This document shows positions 20,941-32,232 of a stretch of 64,000 nt of DNA, one piece after another. This DNA is from Pogostemon cablin (taxonomy: Eukaryota; Streptophyta; Magnoliopsida; Lamiales; Lamiaceae). Below the pieces are notes generated by a model. It had not been told where the DNA came from, made no database searches, and worked only from the letters and a program-made list of their open reading frames with translations. Every line of letters begins with the position of its first letter. The first letter of the stretch is position 1. The DNA is taken from NCBI GenBank assembly GCA_023678885.1, contig CM043001.1, forward strand, positions 1,188,001 through 1,252,000, given 5' to 3'. The position numbers were made by a program, and so were the translations under genes.

Positions 20941-22450
20941 CTGGTGCATCCTACTCCTCAGGAGCATCATCATCCCTCGCACCCTCTTCGTTATCACCAT
21001 CATTCATCTCCAAGTGCAATCGATCCAAATCTCTATGAAGAGCATTGAGATTCCTATCCATCATGCGCTCATGAGCATACATCCTCTCCAATCTCTTATC
21101 CATCTCCACATAGTTATTCTACAGCATGTTGGACTTTCCATCCAGTGCTGCGTAGTTTGCATTTGCCAACTCCAGCTGCCTATTCGTCTCCTGCTGGTTC
21201 ACATTCAGTGTAGCGAACTGCTCATGAATCAACCGATATTACTTCTGCAAATAAGCATCCGGACCAGTCCACTACTGTTGTGGCACCGCTGGAATGGGTT
21301 GTGGTGGCATCTCATGCGGCTGTGGATCTCCCATCTCTGGATCCACCTGATCATCTCCAAGCTCCTCCTGTTGCTGCTGTGGATGTGGCTGAAAACGCCC
21401 CTCATCTACAATCCTCTGAAGATCCTCCATCAACCACTCAGCATACATCTGAGTTACAGTCCTCTAATCACTCTTTGTCAAGCAAGTGATGAAGAGAGCA
21501 GTGTGCCCGAGTGTGTTCATTAACATGTTTCCCTCATTCCGGATAGTAATCAACATACCCACATCATAAGGAAACATGAAAGTAAAGGGCTTCGATCCCC
21601 TAGTGAAGAACCAATCTCCATCCCTCAGATGGGCGAATCCACCCTTCACACATGTACTCATCACCAAATTGGGATCCTCCAGGATAGATAAAATTTTGGT
21701 GAAGTCCATATGATAGTACTCTGCTACAGAAGTAAGCAACCCTCATATGTTCACTCTTTGAAACACAGAGTACCTAAATCTCCATAGCTGATTAATAAAG
21801 TAGGAGCCCACGTTGAACTTTACTCCATTGAGCATGCACTAGAGAGCATACAACTCTCCCCTAGCCACACAACTTCCCTCAGACCGGGCGACCAATGTAT
21901 TGCTCAATATTCTATCCTTATACCGGATCACTGGATTCTGAATCAACGAAGCACAAGCATTGCTAGTCTTATAATCCACATCCTCACTAGAAATCTCTCT
22001 CCAGAATCTATTAGCATTGAAATACCCATTCTTATTCCTCGAAATCTCCCTAGGAGTCCGAAACAAGATATTCAAATCCTCTGCTGACTATGTCCTCTGC
22101 TCACCTCCGAGCTGGAACGAACACTCATACGGAAGATTGCTCGAACCCTTCTTAATAGTAAATGAATATAATACTTCCGCCGTCACATGGGAATAAGTAG
22201 TTTTTTCAACTTTATGAAGTGACAAATATCAACTTGATCAAACATCCACATGATATCGTCTCGAATGCGCATTGTAACCATCGCTCCTTCATCTTGATAC
22301 CTCGTTCGAGCAATCTTATCTGACATTTCTCCCTATTTCTCCTTGATCTCATCCCATTCATTCATTCGAATCTTGAAATTCAAGGGGCAACCGCTCTTGA
22401 AGCCTTAGCTTCTTTGTCACTGCATCTTCCCGAGACGGTCTATGTTGCCT
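20941..22450 (-). pseudogene. E2 ORF3: ATHILA ORF1-type protein, decayed
   Basis: Minus-strand reading with a few stops, position downstream of integrase where Athila elements carry an extra, env-like ORF. From the N-terminal side: KLRLQERLPLEF, YLSLHKVEKTTYSHVTAEVL, FQLGGEQRT, NILFRTPREISRNKNGYFNA, FWREISSEDVDY, NPVIRYKDRILSNTLVARSE, then stop, CMLNGVKFNVGSYFI, and a second half LTSVAEYYHMDF, MSTCVKGGFAHL. A Gln/Pro-rich and acidic tail with coiled-coil character follows (LERMYAHERMMDRNLNALH). The phrases match the Arabidopsis retrotransposon ORF-1 (ATHILA) family as I know it; its function is unknown. The + strand ORFs over this region are antisense shadows. Confidence 0.75.
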
Positions 22451-24222
22451 TTTCTTAGAAGGAACCTCGGCTTCCTTTCCTTTTTCTAAAAATAATACTT
22501 CAATACAAACAAACAAGAAAGGAAAACCAAGCTAATGCATTTAACTCTACTCAAGACTTCAATTTTTTCAATGCATAGTCAAACCAAACAAGCATGTTCC
22601 ATCCTCATGATCCAACAATTCAATTCATATGTTTATTCATCCCCATTCCAATCATAAATAAGATCAACACACAATTAAACTAACCACAAGCATGCATTAC
22701 TACTCAAATTCAAGCAATCCAACATGAAAACTACTCAAACTCAAAAACTTTTCCCAAAATCCAACATGCTTCATCTGGCACTCCTCAATTATTCCCAAAT
22801 TCACATAAACATCAAGGTTTGTCAACAATTGAACAGTCAAAACAACCCCATCAATTTTCATATGAATTTGCACATTCAAACTTCAAACTACACCATGAAT
22901 TACTATGAAAACTCTTTCAATCAACCTACCCACTTGTAATTGACAACTAGAACTCCAAATCCTAGGGCAAGAGGATTGAGAAAATATACCTTTTGAACTA
23001 GACATGGCTTAGAATGAACAAATGTGATAATCCTCCAAAAATTGCATCAAACCCTAGTTTTACAACTAGATTGTTCCAAAAACGCGATGAATTGAGTGAA
23101 AAGAGTGTGCGATGTGGTATAATCGGAGCGAAATCACGTGTAATCGAAGATTGGAGGAGAGGATTTCCGATTTAGGAGGAATTCAAGTGAAGGTAGTATG
23201 CAAATGTGATCGAATTGGTGAAAAACGGGTTTAAAATGAGCTTACCTGGCCTGGATTTGACCTAATCGAGTGGTCGAACTGAAATGCCGTGGTCGAATCC
23301 ATGCTCGAACTTTCTTTCTGGACAACCCATCATCACGATTCGACTATCGTTCGACCAAGTGCTTTGGTCGAACTCTTTAGTCGTGGTCGAACTCAGCTAT
23401 TCAGAACTTTCAGGTTAGCAATTCGACCTCAATTTGACCAAACTGTTTAGTTGAACCGATCTCATCCTGGTCGAATCTGCCTGTACAACTCTCTAATTTC
23501 CAGTTCGACTTCCTTCTTTGGTCGAACCCATGGTTGAACTCTCCACTGCTTGGTTGAATCGACCTCTAATGAACTCTCTGATCTTTAGTTCGACCAAGGC
23601 TTCCACGTTCGACCTGCATGTCTGGTCGAACTGACCTCCTGATGCTCCAAACTCAAATTTTCTTTATCCCCTGCACACTTTAAACTAAAAAATGATCATT
23701 AGGTACCAAAATAAATCAAAATTAGCTCGAAAATCAATCTTAAACTTGACATCCATGAGTAACTCCACATATGACACTAAAAAACAACACCAAACACCAC
23801 CAAACATTAGGCAAATTGTAAAATTCAACACACCTCAATCGGTAAAATTTTTGATACGCCGCAAAAAATCAACTTCCCTAACAAATGTTACGAAGAAAAG
23901 ATTATACTCTCAATGCTTCAATGAGGTAAATACATCACACACCCCAAACTAAGTAGAAACTGTAGTGAAACTAAGTTTGCAAAAAGATGTAATTGCCGAT
24001 AATTAAGCACATCAAATATAAAAATTTCTTACTCACACAAAAAAAATAATAAAATAATAAAATGGGAGGAAAAGCCCCCAACAGGCACTCATGTTTAACG
24101 TCGAAGAGTCACGACGGTACCAATCTAGTGCAAGGTATCCTCAAAGACAATGCAAACATCATCCGACAACTTGTAATGCTTCAATTGATGCCCATTCGCT
24201 GCGATAATGTTCCCATCTTTGT
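22451..24222 (-). other. E2 spacer between ORF3 and integrase, GGTCGAA-rich
   Basis: No credible gene. 23265-23640 is packed with GGTCGAA and TTCGACC motifs, the same ones as in the LTR. At 23930-23960 the minus strand reads TAGTTTGGGGTGTG, a second polypurine-like tract. 24085-24120 (CATGTTTAACGTC, AGAGTCACGACGG) is shared with E1 5710-5750. Confidence 0.65.
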
Positions 24223-25653
24223 TCATAAGTTCAAAACTCCCCCCCCGCAGGCTCTATGGATAATGAACGGCCCCGTCCACTTTGATTTTAATTTTTCTAT
24301 GAAAAGCTTCAAACGAGAGTTAAAAAGTAATACCTCATCACCTTTCTTGAACTCCTTGTTTGAGATCTTTGAATCATGCCATTTCTTCATTCTCTCCTTG
24401 TAGATCTCCGAGTTCTTGTAAGCTCGATTTCTGAACTCATCCAATTGATTAATATGAGTCATCCTCAACTCCTTTTGATCCTTCAAAGACAAGTTCAAAC
24501 TCCTCAATGCCCAAAAAGCTTTATGCTGAATCTCTACGGGTAAGTGGCATGGCTTTCCATAGACGATTTGATATGGTGACATATCCAACACCGTCTTATA
24601 AGCAGTCCAGAACCCCCATAAAACATCATCAAGCTTCATAGCCCAGTCCTTCCTATTGATTCCGACTGCCTTCTCCAAAATTTGCTTCACTTGTCGGTTG
24701 GAAACTTCAGCTTTCCCATTCGCTTGAGGGTGATAGGGTGTAATAACCTTATGCTTGACTCCATAATCCTTAAGCACCTTCTCAAGAAGCTTATTGACGA
24801 AGTAAGACCCTCCATCACTCACTAGTGCTCTAGGAAATCCATAACGGGCAAAGATATGTTTCTTCAAGAAAGATAAAATAATCCTTGAATCATTCAAGTG
24901 AGTGGGAATGGCTTCCACCCACTTCGAAACATAATCTACTGCTAAAAGGACGTAAAGAAATCCATTAAATGGAGGAAAAGGCTCCATAAAATTGATCCCC
25001 CATACATCGAAGATTTCAATAATAATGCTTGCCTGAAGTGGTATCTCATCTTGTCGGCTTATGTTCCCTATCATTTGACATCTATCGCATGTCGCCATAT
25101 AGGTTTCACAATCTATAGACAAAGTCGGCCAATAAAGAGCAGATTGAAGTACCTTTGCTATAGTCTTTTGAGCTTCGAAGTGCACCCCGTTAGGTTGTGC
25201 ATGACAAAAATCAAGAACGCTCTCTATCTCCATCTCGGGCACACACCTTTGGATAATGGAATCTGTACATATCTTGTAGACAAACGGATCATACCATATA
25301 AATGTCTCAACATCCCTCTTGAATTTAGCAAGTTGATATCGATTGAGATCTCTAAGAATTTCACCAACGGCAATGTAATTTACATAATCCGCATACCATG
25401 GATCTATCCCTTGGGAAGCCACAACATATGCTTTTTCTGCTCCTTCAACAAGCACTGCCATTATCTTCTCACCAAGGAACATCAATTCAATGAATTCGAA
25501 AGAATCATCACAGTGCTCCTTTGTCTCCAACCTTGATAGGTGATCCGCCAAAATATTCTCGGTACCCTTCTTATCTCGGATCTCCATATCAAATTCCTGT
25601 AGAAGAAGAATCCATCTAATAATCCTTGGCTTTGTTTCATTCTTTTCCATCAA
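24223..25653 (-). pseudogene. E2 RNase H end and integrase
   Basis: 476-residue open segment. Residues 1-50 finish RNase H (RIIRWILLLQEFDMEI, GTENILADHLSRLE). The integrase zinc-binding part includes CHAQPNGVHFEAQKT and CDRCQMIGNIS (about 168-205). The catalytic core follows: DVWGINFMEPFPPF, where relatives have GID (first catalytic Asp is Asn here), then LVSDGGSYFVNKLL with the second Asp, and ANGKAEVSNRQVK with the Glu. The tail has KWTGPFII, the GPF/Y-type end. Without the first Asp strand transfer should not work. It is one long frame, so the substitution may be among its earliest lesions. No chromodomain is visible. Confidence 0.85.
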
Positions 25654-26344
25654 GTATCGGATCGCAAAATGATTGTGTACACTATAGTCTTCATGCCAAC
25701 CAAATACAGTCGAAACTTGTTGAATGCATACACTACAACTAGAAACTCCTTTTGAGTCACTGTGTAGTTCTTTTGTGCCGCATCGAAAGTCTTACTCGCA
25801 TAGTAAATGGTGCGGAACTTCTTTTCCTTCAACTGCCCAAGCACCACTCCAAGTGCTAAATCACTCGCATCACACATAAGTATAAATGGCTGAGTCTAAT
25901 CCAGTGTGATCAAGATAGGTGCATTAATAAGCGCCTCTTTCAAAACCTGAAAAGCTGTTAGACATTCTTCATCAAAAACAAAAGGAACATCCTTTTCAAG
26001 TAAATGAGATAAAGGCTTGGAGTATTTTGAAAAGTTTTTTATGAATCTTCTATAAAACCAGCGTGTCCAAGGAAGGACCGCACTCTCCTTTCATTAGTAG
26101 GTGGATGAAGCTTCTCAATTACTACCACCTTTGCTCTATCCACTTGCAATCCCTTGGCCGAAATATGATGGCCAAGAACAACCCTATCTCTTACCATAAA
26201 GTGACACTTCTCTCAATTCAAGACAAGATTAGTTTCTTGGCATCTCTTCAAAACAATAGCAAGATTAGATAAATAAATATCAAAAGAGGAACCAAACACA
26301 GAAAAATCATCCATAAACACCTCCATGATCTTTTTTATCAACCC
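25650..26344 (-). pseudogene. E2 reverse transcriptase palm/thumb and RNase H start
   Basis: Read across frame breaks on the minus strand: VFMDDFSVFGSSF is the RT active site with both Asp residues, then KCHFMVRD, VLGHHISAKGLQVDRAKV, RSFLGHAGFYRRFIKNFS, and the RNase H start FILMCDASDLALGVVLGQ and YYASKTFDAAQKNYTVTQKE. Several stops and a frameshift separate it from the next segment. Synthesises cDNA and removes the RNA strand in intact relatives. Confidence 0.8.
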
Positions 26345-26800
26345 ATCAAATATGGCCATCATTCAATGCTGAAATATAGCAGGTGCATTACATAATCCAA
26401 AAAGGCTAAAGGCAAAGGTTCCATATGGGCAAGTGAAAGTAGTCTTTTCTTGGTCCTCGGGTGCAATCATGATTTTATTATAACCCGAGTACCCATCCAA
26501 GAAATAATAATACTCATACCCTGCAAGACGATCAAGCATTTGATCCATGAAAGGAAGGGAAAAATGGTCATTGCATGTATTTTCATTCAGTTTCCTGTAA
26601 TCCGTACACACACCATCATGTTGGAATCCTAGTGGCTAAAGTCTCACCATCTTCGGCTTTCACTATAGTCATGTCCCCCTTTTTAGCAACAACAAGCAAT
26701 GGACTCACATGAGAACTATCACTAATAGGATAAATAATTCCAGCATCTATCCATGTTAGGATTTGCTTCCTAATCACTTCTTGAATCCCGCACCCTCATA
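26344..26800 (-). pseudogene. E2 RT fingers/palm segment, copy 2 of a tandem duplication
   Basis: Contains YRKLNENTCNDHFSLPFMDQ, YYYFLDGYSGYNKIMI (motif with the first catalytic Asp region), TCPYGTFAFSLFGLCNAP and FQH. On the nucleotide level it repeats 26822-27262, with many differences. In a normal element this region occurs once. Confidence 0.8.
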
Positions 26801-26821
26801 ACTTTTGTAACGTTTTCTATC

Positions 26822-27262
26822 ACATCAAATATGACCATCATGCGATGTTGAAATGTAGCAGGTGCATTACATAATCCAAAAGGCATCTTTCTAAAGGCAA
26901 AGGCTCCATACGGGCAAGTGAAAGTAGTTTTTTCTTAGTCCTCGGGTGCAATCATGATTTGATTATAACCCGAGTACCTATCCAAGAAACAATAATACTG
27001 CAAGTTGATTAAGCATTTGATCCATGAAAGGAAGGAAACAATGGTCTTTGCATGTATTTTTATTCAGTTTCCTATAATTCGTACACACACTCCATCCTGT
27101 AGGAATCCTAGTGGCTAAAGTCTCACCATCTTCAGTTTTAACTATAGTCATGACTTCCTTTTTAGCAACAACATGCAATGAACTCACATGGGGACTATCA
27201 CTAATAGATAAATAATTCCAGCATCTAGCCACATTAGGATTTGCTTTCTAATCGCTTATTGA
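26822..27262 (-). pseudogene. E2 RT fingers/palm segment, copy 1 of a tandem duplication
   Basis: Contains SDSPHVSSLHVVAKK, EDGETLATRIPTGWSVC, YRKLNKNTCKDHCFLPFMDQ and decayed forms of the same palm text. It is collinear with 26344-26800. Here FFLG and the following residues are broken by a short deletion. Confidence 0.8.
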
Positions 27263-28486
27263 ATAGCAGGATTCACTATCCGCTGATTCTGAATGCTACT
27301 CTTGGCCTCATCTAACAATCTTATTCTATGCATGCAATAGGAATGACTAATCCTCTTTAAATCATCAAGAGACCAACCAATCACAGATTTATACTTTCTA
27401 AGCACATCTAACAATTCCTCAAGTTGATCATCATCATGGAAAGAAGATATAATTACCGGATATTTTTCATTGTCACCTAGGTAGGCATACTTCAAGTGCT
27501 CCGATAGCAGTTTCAGCTCTTATTTCTTCTCTTCTTGAGGTGCACTCTCTCTATCCAATAGCAAGTACTTCCTAGTCCACTTGACCTCTTCAACCTTTAT
27601 CTTTTGTGATTCATACCTGTCATCACCCAAAGTAAGCAAGTTTTCAAGAAATTCAATTCATACCTCATTGGAGAGTTCATCTAGCTCAGTAGTGGGAAAA
27701 GTAAGAGACTCCGCCAAACATGTCTCTAGCGGATCCATCGACAGAATGAACGACATGTCTTCCTTCACAATCTCTTCCACTACATCGATACTGTGACATT
27801 GCATCTCCATTGACATCTTCATTGCTTTGTCAAGATTAAATATGACCTCTTCTTTATCCATCTTTAGCCGCAACTCACCCTTCTGCACATCTATCATGGC
27901 TCTAGCAGTAGCAAGGAAAGGTCTCCCTAAGATAAGAGGGATATTATCCTTGTCATCTTCCATCTCCAGCACCAGAAAATCCACAGGAAAAACTAGCTTC
28001 TCTACTTTGACAAGAACGTCTTCGATCACACCCTTCGAAAAAGTCATAGACCTATCCGCTAGTTGTAGATCAACTGTCATGGGGGGTTAACTCCTCCAAA
28101 CCAAGTCTTTGAAAAGTGGACAACAACATCTAGTTGATGCTTGCCCCAAGATCACACAAAGTTCGACGTGCCGGCCCCTTTCCAATTTCACATAAAATTG
28201 TGAAGCTTCTCGGATCCTTAAGCTTAGATGGCATCTTTCTCTGAATGATCGAGCTGCAGTTCTCAGATAAATTCACCATTTCAATTCCTTTAAAGATTCT
28301 CTTCTTCAAAAGAATATCTTTCAGAAAGCGGGCATAATACGACATCTCCAATATTGCTTCAGAGAAAGGAATGTTCAAGCTAATTTTGTTTATGATTTCT
28401 GAAAACTTTTTTAACTTCTCTTCCAATCCCTTCTTAACTAGCTTGAGAGGTAAATACGGAGCTATCTTTGTTTTGGGATCCCTCAT
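27256..28486 (-). pseudogene. E2 aspartic protease and RT N-terminal linker
   Basis: Several minus-strand frames in sequence. 28130-28486: MRDPKTKIAPYLPLKL, SYYARFLKDIL, and CDLGASIN, the protease active-site D-x-G-A. 27658-28080: LQLADRSMTFSKG, FPVDFLVLEMEDD, LILGRPFLATARAMID, KGELRLKM. 27256-27495: KYAYLGDNEKYPVIIS, KSVIGWSLDDLKRIS, the usual linker into RT. A frameshift at about 28085-28130 interrupts the protease after the active site, and there are further stops before the RT linker. It is homologous throughout to E1 5752-6800. Confidence 0.82.
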
Positions 28487-29829
28487 TCATCACGTTCAGT
28501 CTTCTTCGTCTTATCCTTTTTGGTTCTCAATCTTTTAGCTCTTTCCCACTTCTTTTCTGCTATAATCTCTGTGTTCTGCTCTTTGGAAGGTACTGAAGTC
28601 GCATCAACATCATGTGGAGCATTCAACGCAGGAAACGACATTGAACAAGAGGTCGAACTTGATGAATAATGGTCAAACTGAGTACCTAAAAGTTTGTTCT
28701 CCCCCTTATAGGCCGGTTCAACCATGGTTCGACCAATATGATTGGTCGAATCCAAGTGATCGTGGTCGAATCGGGCTTCAGACAAAACAGAATGCTCTGG
28801 ATAGTGATGTTTGACCTTAGTTCGACCAAAGGGTTTGAACGAACCCACATATTTTTGGTCGAACTGACCTTCTGACTCTATAGGACTTTGCCCAGGTGCC
28901 CTGTTCGACCTCCCTTATTCAGTTTGACCTAGGAAACTGGTTGAATCGAGGTCGAATCGAGCTCCTGATGTTTTAGAATTCAATTCCGGATTCATCGGTT
29001 CCTCATACTGTGTTTCAGACCTCAATGTAATGGCATGACAAGACTTTAAATTCTCAATACTTTGAGACGGAAGCTTCCCTTTCTCAATAGTTTGAGTTAA
29101 TTTATTTACATTCCCATCCATCTCCCCCATTAACAACGTAAGGTCTTTTACATGTGTAGACAAATCCTTATGATGATCATCAATCTTTTTCTCTAACTTA
29201 GCCTCAAGACGGTCTACTCTTGCATCATTCCTTGCCATGTACCTGTTCACAGTATCCTCAATGCCAGGCTTCCCTTCTTCTACCTTAGCTCCCGGATCAA
29301 CACTGATAGGAGCCTGCAACGCATTTTTTGAATTGCTCCATGAAAACTCTGGCCTCCTTGGTTGTTGATAACCACCCGAGAGACCACGATTATTGTAGTT
29401 CCCTTGATAGTTTTGGTTTTCTTGATTTGGGTACCTAGTTCCTTGAATACTTTGAACCATGGCGTAATTCGCCTCAATCTCCTCATAGCTAGCTCCTTCA
29501 TAGCCATCATCCTGCTGCATCATTGGTACTCTCTGAGATAAATCCATGATCTGCTTTTGCTGAGACTTTAGTAGCTTGCTAATGTTAATCAGACTAGAGA
29601 CGATCTCATCATCTCTTCCGGACTTCACCATAGTATGCTCAACTTGTGCTACTTTACCAAGGACATAAGTGCCTCTCACTCTATCAGTCGGCCAAATCCT
29701 TGAATTCATTGAAATATCTTCAAAAAGCCTTTCAACCTCATTGGGTGACTTCGTCAACAATGCTCCATTAGAAGAAGCATCAAGTAAAACACAAGAATCG
29801 CAGTCCAACCCATTGTAGAAAATACTGAT
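28483..29829 (-). pseudogene. E2 gag C-terminal half and variable linker
   Basis: The gag frame starts abruptly at the 29829 junction (IFYNGLDCDSCVLLDAS), so about the first 220 residues are missing. It continues with GTYVLGKVAQVEHTM, EEIEANYAMVQSIQG, an Asn/Gln/Gly-rich tract, coiled-coil text DARVDRLEAKLEKKID and SCHAITLRSETQ. A stop at 28915 and then the GGTCGAA-rich linker (28650-28960) follow, ending EKKWERAKRLRTKK. Compared with E1 the order is identical. Confidence 0.82.
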
Positions 29830-31070
29830 ATATAGAGAAGTACTACCATAGCCACAAATTGGAATAGTGTTGCCATTACCAACAATTTATATCATGTGTA
29901 TTGCTCAAATTAAAATAAAACGTGAGGGTACCTTGATTCTTCGTCATATGCAACGTGGCACCGGTGTCCATGTACCAATTTTCATCCGGTTGAGTAAAAG
30001 AGAGAGTGTGCATTGCAGCATCAATATCTGTGGGAGTATATCCTACACTTGGATTGACAGTTGACACTTGATAAGCTTGTTGTGGTCTTGGTCCAAGTAT
30101 TCCTACTGTTGGTGGGCGTTGCTGCCATGGCGATGGGGATGTCAGAAGTGATGTTGGATATGGGCAGGGTGGTGTTGCCATGGCTGAAATGTTAAAATTG
30201 CCCAAGGAGAGTACTGCCAATGTTGTTGAGGAGTGTTACGCCCCCCTCCGCGGCCTCCGCACCTTCCGCGGCCTTGAATGTTGCCGCCTCTACCGCGATT
30301 GCTACTCTTTCTACTTTGGTGGTTGGTATTTCCACCATGGAGAATGGTGGATTCAGCGGTATCACTTGCCGATGATAGATTTGCTGCAATTAAAGCAGTC
30401 ACAGATTCACGTTCCGCTCTGTTTGCCATGCTTGTTTCCTCAAGACAAGCATTGAACGAGCCTTATAGAAAAGAGGAAGTGGATTGATTTGTTAAATTAA
30501 AGTAGCGACTCCACCATAAGAATCATTCAAATCAGCGACCATCTGAAGAACCAACCTTTGGTTTGACACTGGTGTTCCGACATTGGTTAGTTGATCAGCA
30601 ATAGTCTTCAACTTTTGGCAATACGTACTTACATTAGGAAAATCATTCTGATGAGTTTGGGTGAATTGATTTTCGAGATGAACAACTCTCGAATTTTTGT
30701 TGTCTTGAAATAAATCTGCTAAACGTTTCCAAGCATCCATAGCAATATCATCAGGTTCAAGAATAGTTTGGAGTAAATCATTGGAAATTGTTCCATAAAT
30801 CCACTGTAAAACAATAGCATCAAGCCGAGACTAAAGTTCGGGATCGGTCTCCTTGATAGAGGTAGAAGAGGATGGGGTGGTGGTGGTGGTGGTGTTGGAA
30901 GGAGGGATGATATGATCCAGAACTTGATAGGGACGAGAATGAACTTTGAACAAGATTGCCCATGAGTTGTAATGAGAGTTTTCCATGTCTAGTGTGATAA
31001 GAATGAAATTCTTGATATTGTTGACAGCCAAAGCAGGATGAAATTTTGGTGTTTCAGACGTGGCTGCCAT
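29830..31070 (-). pseudogene. C2 gag and protease start
   Basis: ATG at 31070: MAATSETPKFHPALAVNN, MENSHYNSWAILFKVH (copia gag N-terminal box), PSNTTTTTTPSSST, a stop, then DAIVLQWIYGTISNDLL, AWKRLADLFQDNKNSRVVHL, FTQTHQNDFPNVSTYCQKL, QRLVLQMVADLNDSYGGV. This is the UBN2-type gag core of copia elements. A Gly/Arg-rich tail follows in another frame (SNRGRGGNIQGRGRCGGRGG). The protease is reached at about 29970: WYMDTGATLHMTKNQG has the D-[TS]-G-A catalytic motif. Several stops and at least two frameshifts; inactive. Capsid and protease functions in intact relatives. Confidence 0.82.
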
Positions 31071-31132
31071 GATGATTGAGAAAAGTGAGAGGTGTAGAAG
31101 GGATTGAAAAATAGCAGATCTACCGAGAAAGG

Positions 31133-31151
31133 AACCCGGTTACTGATACCA
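31133..31151 (-). promoter_or_regulatory. C2 primer-binding site (initiator tRNA-Met type)
   Basis: Directly inside the LTR end the minus strand reads TGGTATCAGTAACCGGG. The first nine bases, TGGTATCAG, are the usual complement of initiator tRNA-Met in copia elements; the rest diverges. Confidence 0.75.
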
Positions 31152-31333
31152 TGTAAGAATGAAAAAACTTATGTGTGTTCATTACATAACTCAAACATAT
31201 ATATACAATTATCCTATTTACTATAGGCCATATACAAGGCTATCAATATGGCTAATATACAGGGATATTATTTTTATACCAAAATAAGGTATGCACAATT
31301 AATTTTCATAATTAATTATCATAATATCTAACA
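31152..31333 (-). repeat. C2 5' LTR
   Basis: 182 bp, on the + strand TGTAAGAATG to TATCTAACA (minus: TGTTAGATA to CTTACA). The 3' LTR is lost with the deletion, so age and target duplication cannot be read. Confidence 0.7.
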
Positions 31334-32232
31334 ACACCAATCTACAAAAACATAAACGAATACAGCTCCTCTATCGACTTAGAAAACAATGGCCATATGA
31401 AATGCCTACACGAGCGAGACGCTGTACTACTATCTCTCTGTCTCCATCTCCCTTGAGAACTAATGTTATGATATCCCACGTTAGTTCCAAACGCAGGTGT
31501 GGAAAGTTATATAAGTGGGGTCAATCAACCATGGTTTTGGGTGAACCTGTTAGGGCTAGCTCCGTAGCTTATGTGCCCAATAATTCACTTTCAGCCAATT
31601 TTTTTGCAACCTCTATATATATATTATATTGGGCTGTTCCAGCTCCGGTTTATGGTCTAACCAGCCGATCCAACTCGATTTCAAAATATTGCTTTAAATA
31701 TATATCTTTAAACACTTTTTTATGATATTGTGAGAATTTTAATATAATGTGAGAAATTATAATTTTTCTGAAAAATTATCACATTTGGTCATTCAAGTCT
31801 TTTGTCAAATTATCATAAAATCCACATTTGGTCCTTTAACTATCATAATTTTAAATTTTAGTCCTTCTTTGTTCAATTTTAGATTCTTAGGACCAAAATT
31901 AGATAAAAAGGGACTAAAATTAAAATTTTCAAAAGATATAGGACTATTTGTATATTTAGTAATATTTAGTGGACTATTTATGATATTTTATCTTTTTTTG
32001 ATCAATGATTTTTCATTTAAAAAAGTGAGTAATTTTATAATTCTCCCTTTTAAAAAAACATTAATGGTGAATTAGGGTACAGCTCAATTTGACATTTATG
32101 GGTGAAAGTCAGGTTAGTGTAATTAGCTTAGTGATATTATTCAATTACTAATTAACCGAATCGATTAAATACATACAAGATTTAAAATTTAAATAATTAT
32201 TTGTAGCTTTCAAAAAAAATTAAAAAATTACA
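31334..32232. repeat. LTR-like remnant and dispersed repeat arm A
   Basis: 31450-31630 resembles a retroelement LTR promoter segment (GATATCCCACGTTAG, AAAGTTATATAAGTGGG) without visible ends. 31640-32065 is a repeat whose reverse complement recurs at about 37720-38070. No gene; the two ORFs of about 107 residues here lie in repeats. Confidence 0.5.

Larger units (their letters stand above)
18050..29829 (-). mobile_element. E2: Athila-type Ty3/gypsy retrotransposon, 5' end deleted
   Basis: Minus-strand element of at least 11.8 kb. Order in element direction: truncated gag (from 29829), protease, reverse transcriptase with a partial tandem duplication, RNase H, integrase, a motif-rich spacer, an ATHILA ORF1-type third ORF, a 3' non-coding region and one LTR (18050-19591). 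The 5' LTR, primer site and gag N-terminus are missing at a deletion junction with a copia element. Frameshifts and stops in every gene make it inactive. It shares protein and non-coding blocks with E1 but has a different LTR. Confidence 0.88.
29825..31333 (-). mobile_element. C2: short-LTR Ty1/copia element, 3' part deleted
   Basis: Minus-strand copia element consisting of its 5' LTR (31152-31333), primer-binding site, gag and the start of protease. It stops at 29829, where E2 gag begins; CTGAT at the border could belong to either partner, so it is a deletion or recombination joint, not an insertion end. Confidence 0.82.

Noticed and set aside
21014..21523. 169-residue + strand ORF rich in Leu, Ile, His
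   Set aside because: It is antisense to the decayed ATHILA-type ORF3 of E2, whose minus-strand reading shows family motifs. The + strand composition is a mirror of a Gln-rich coding region.
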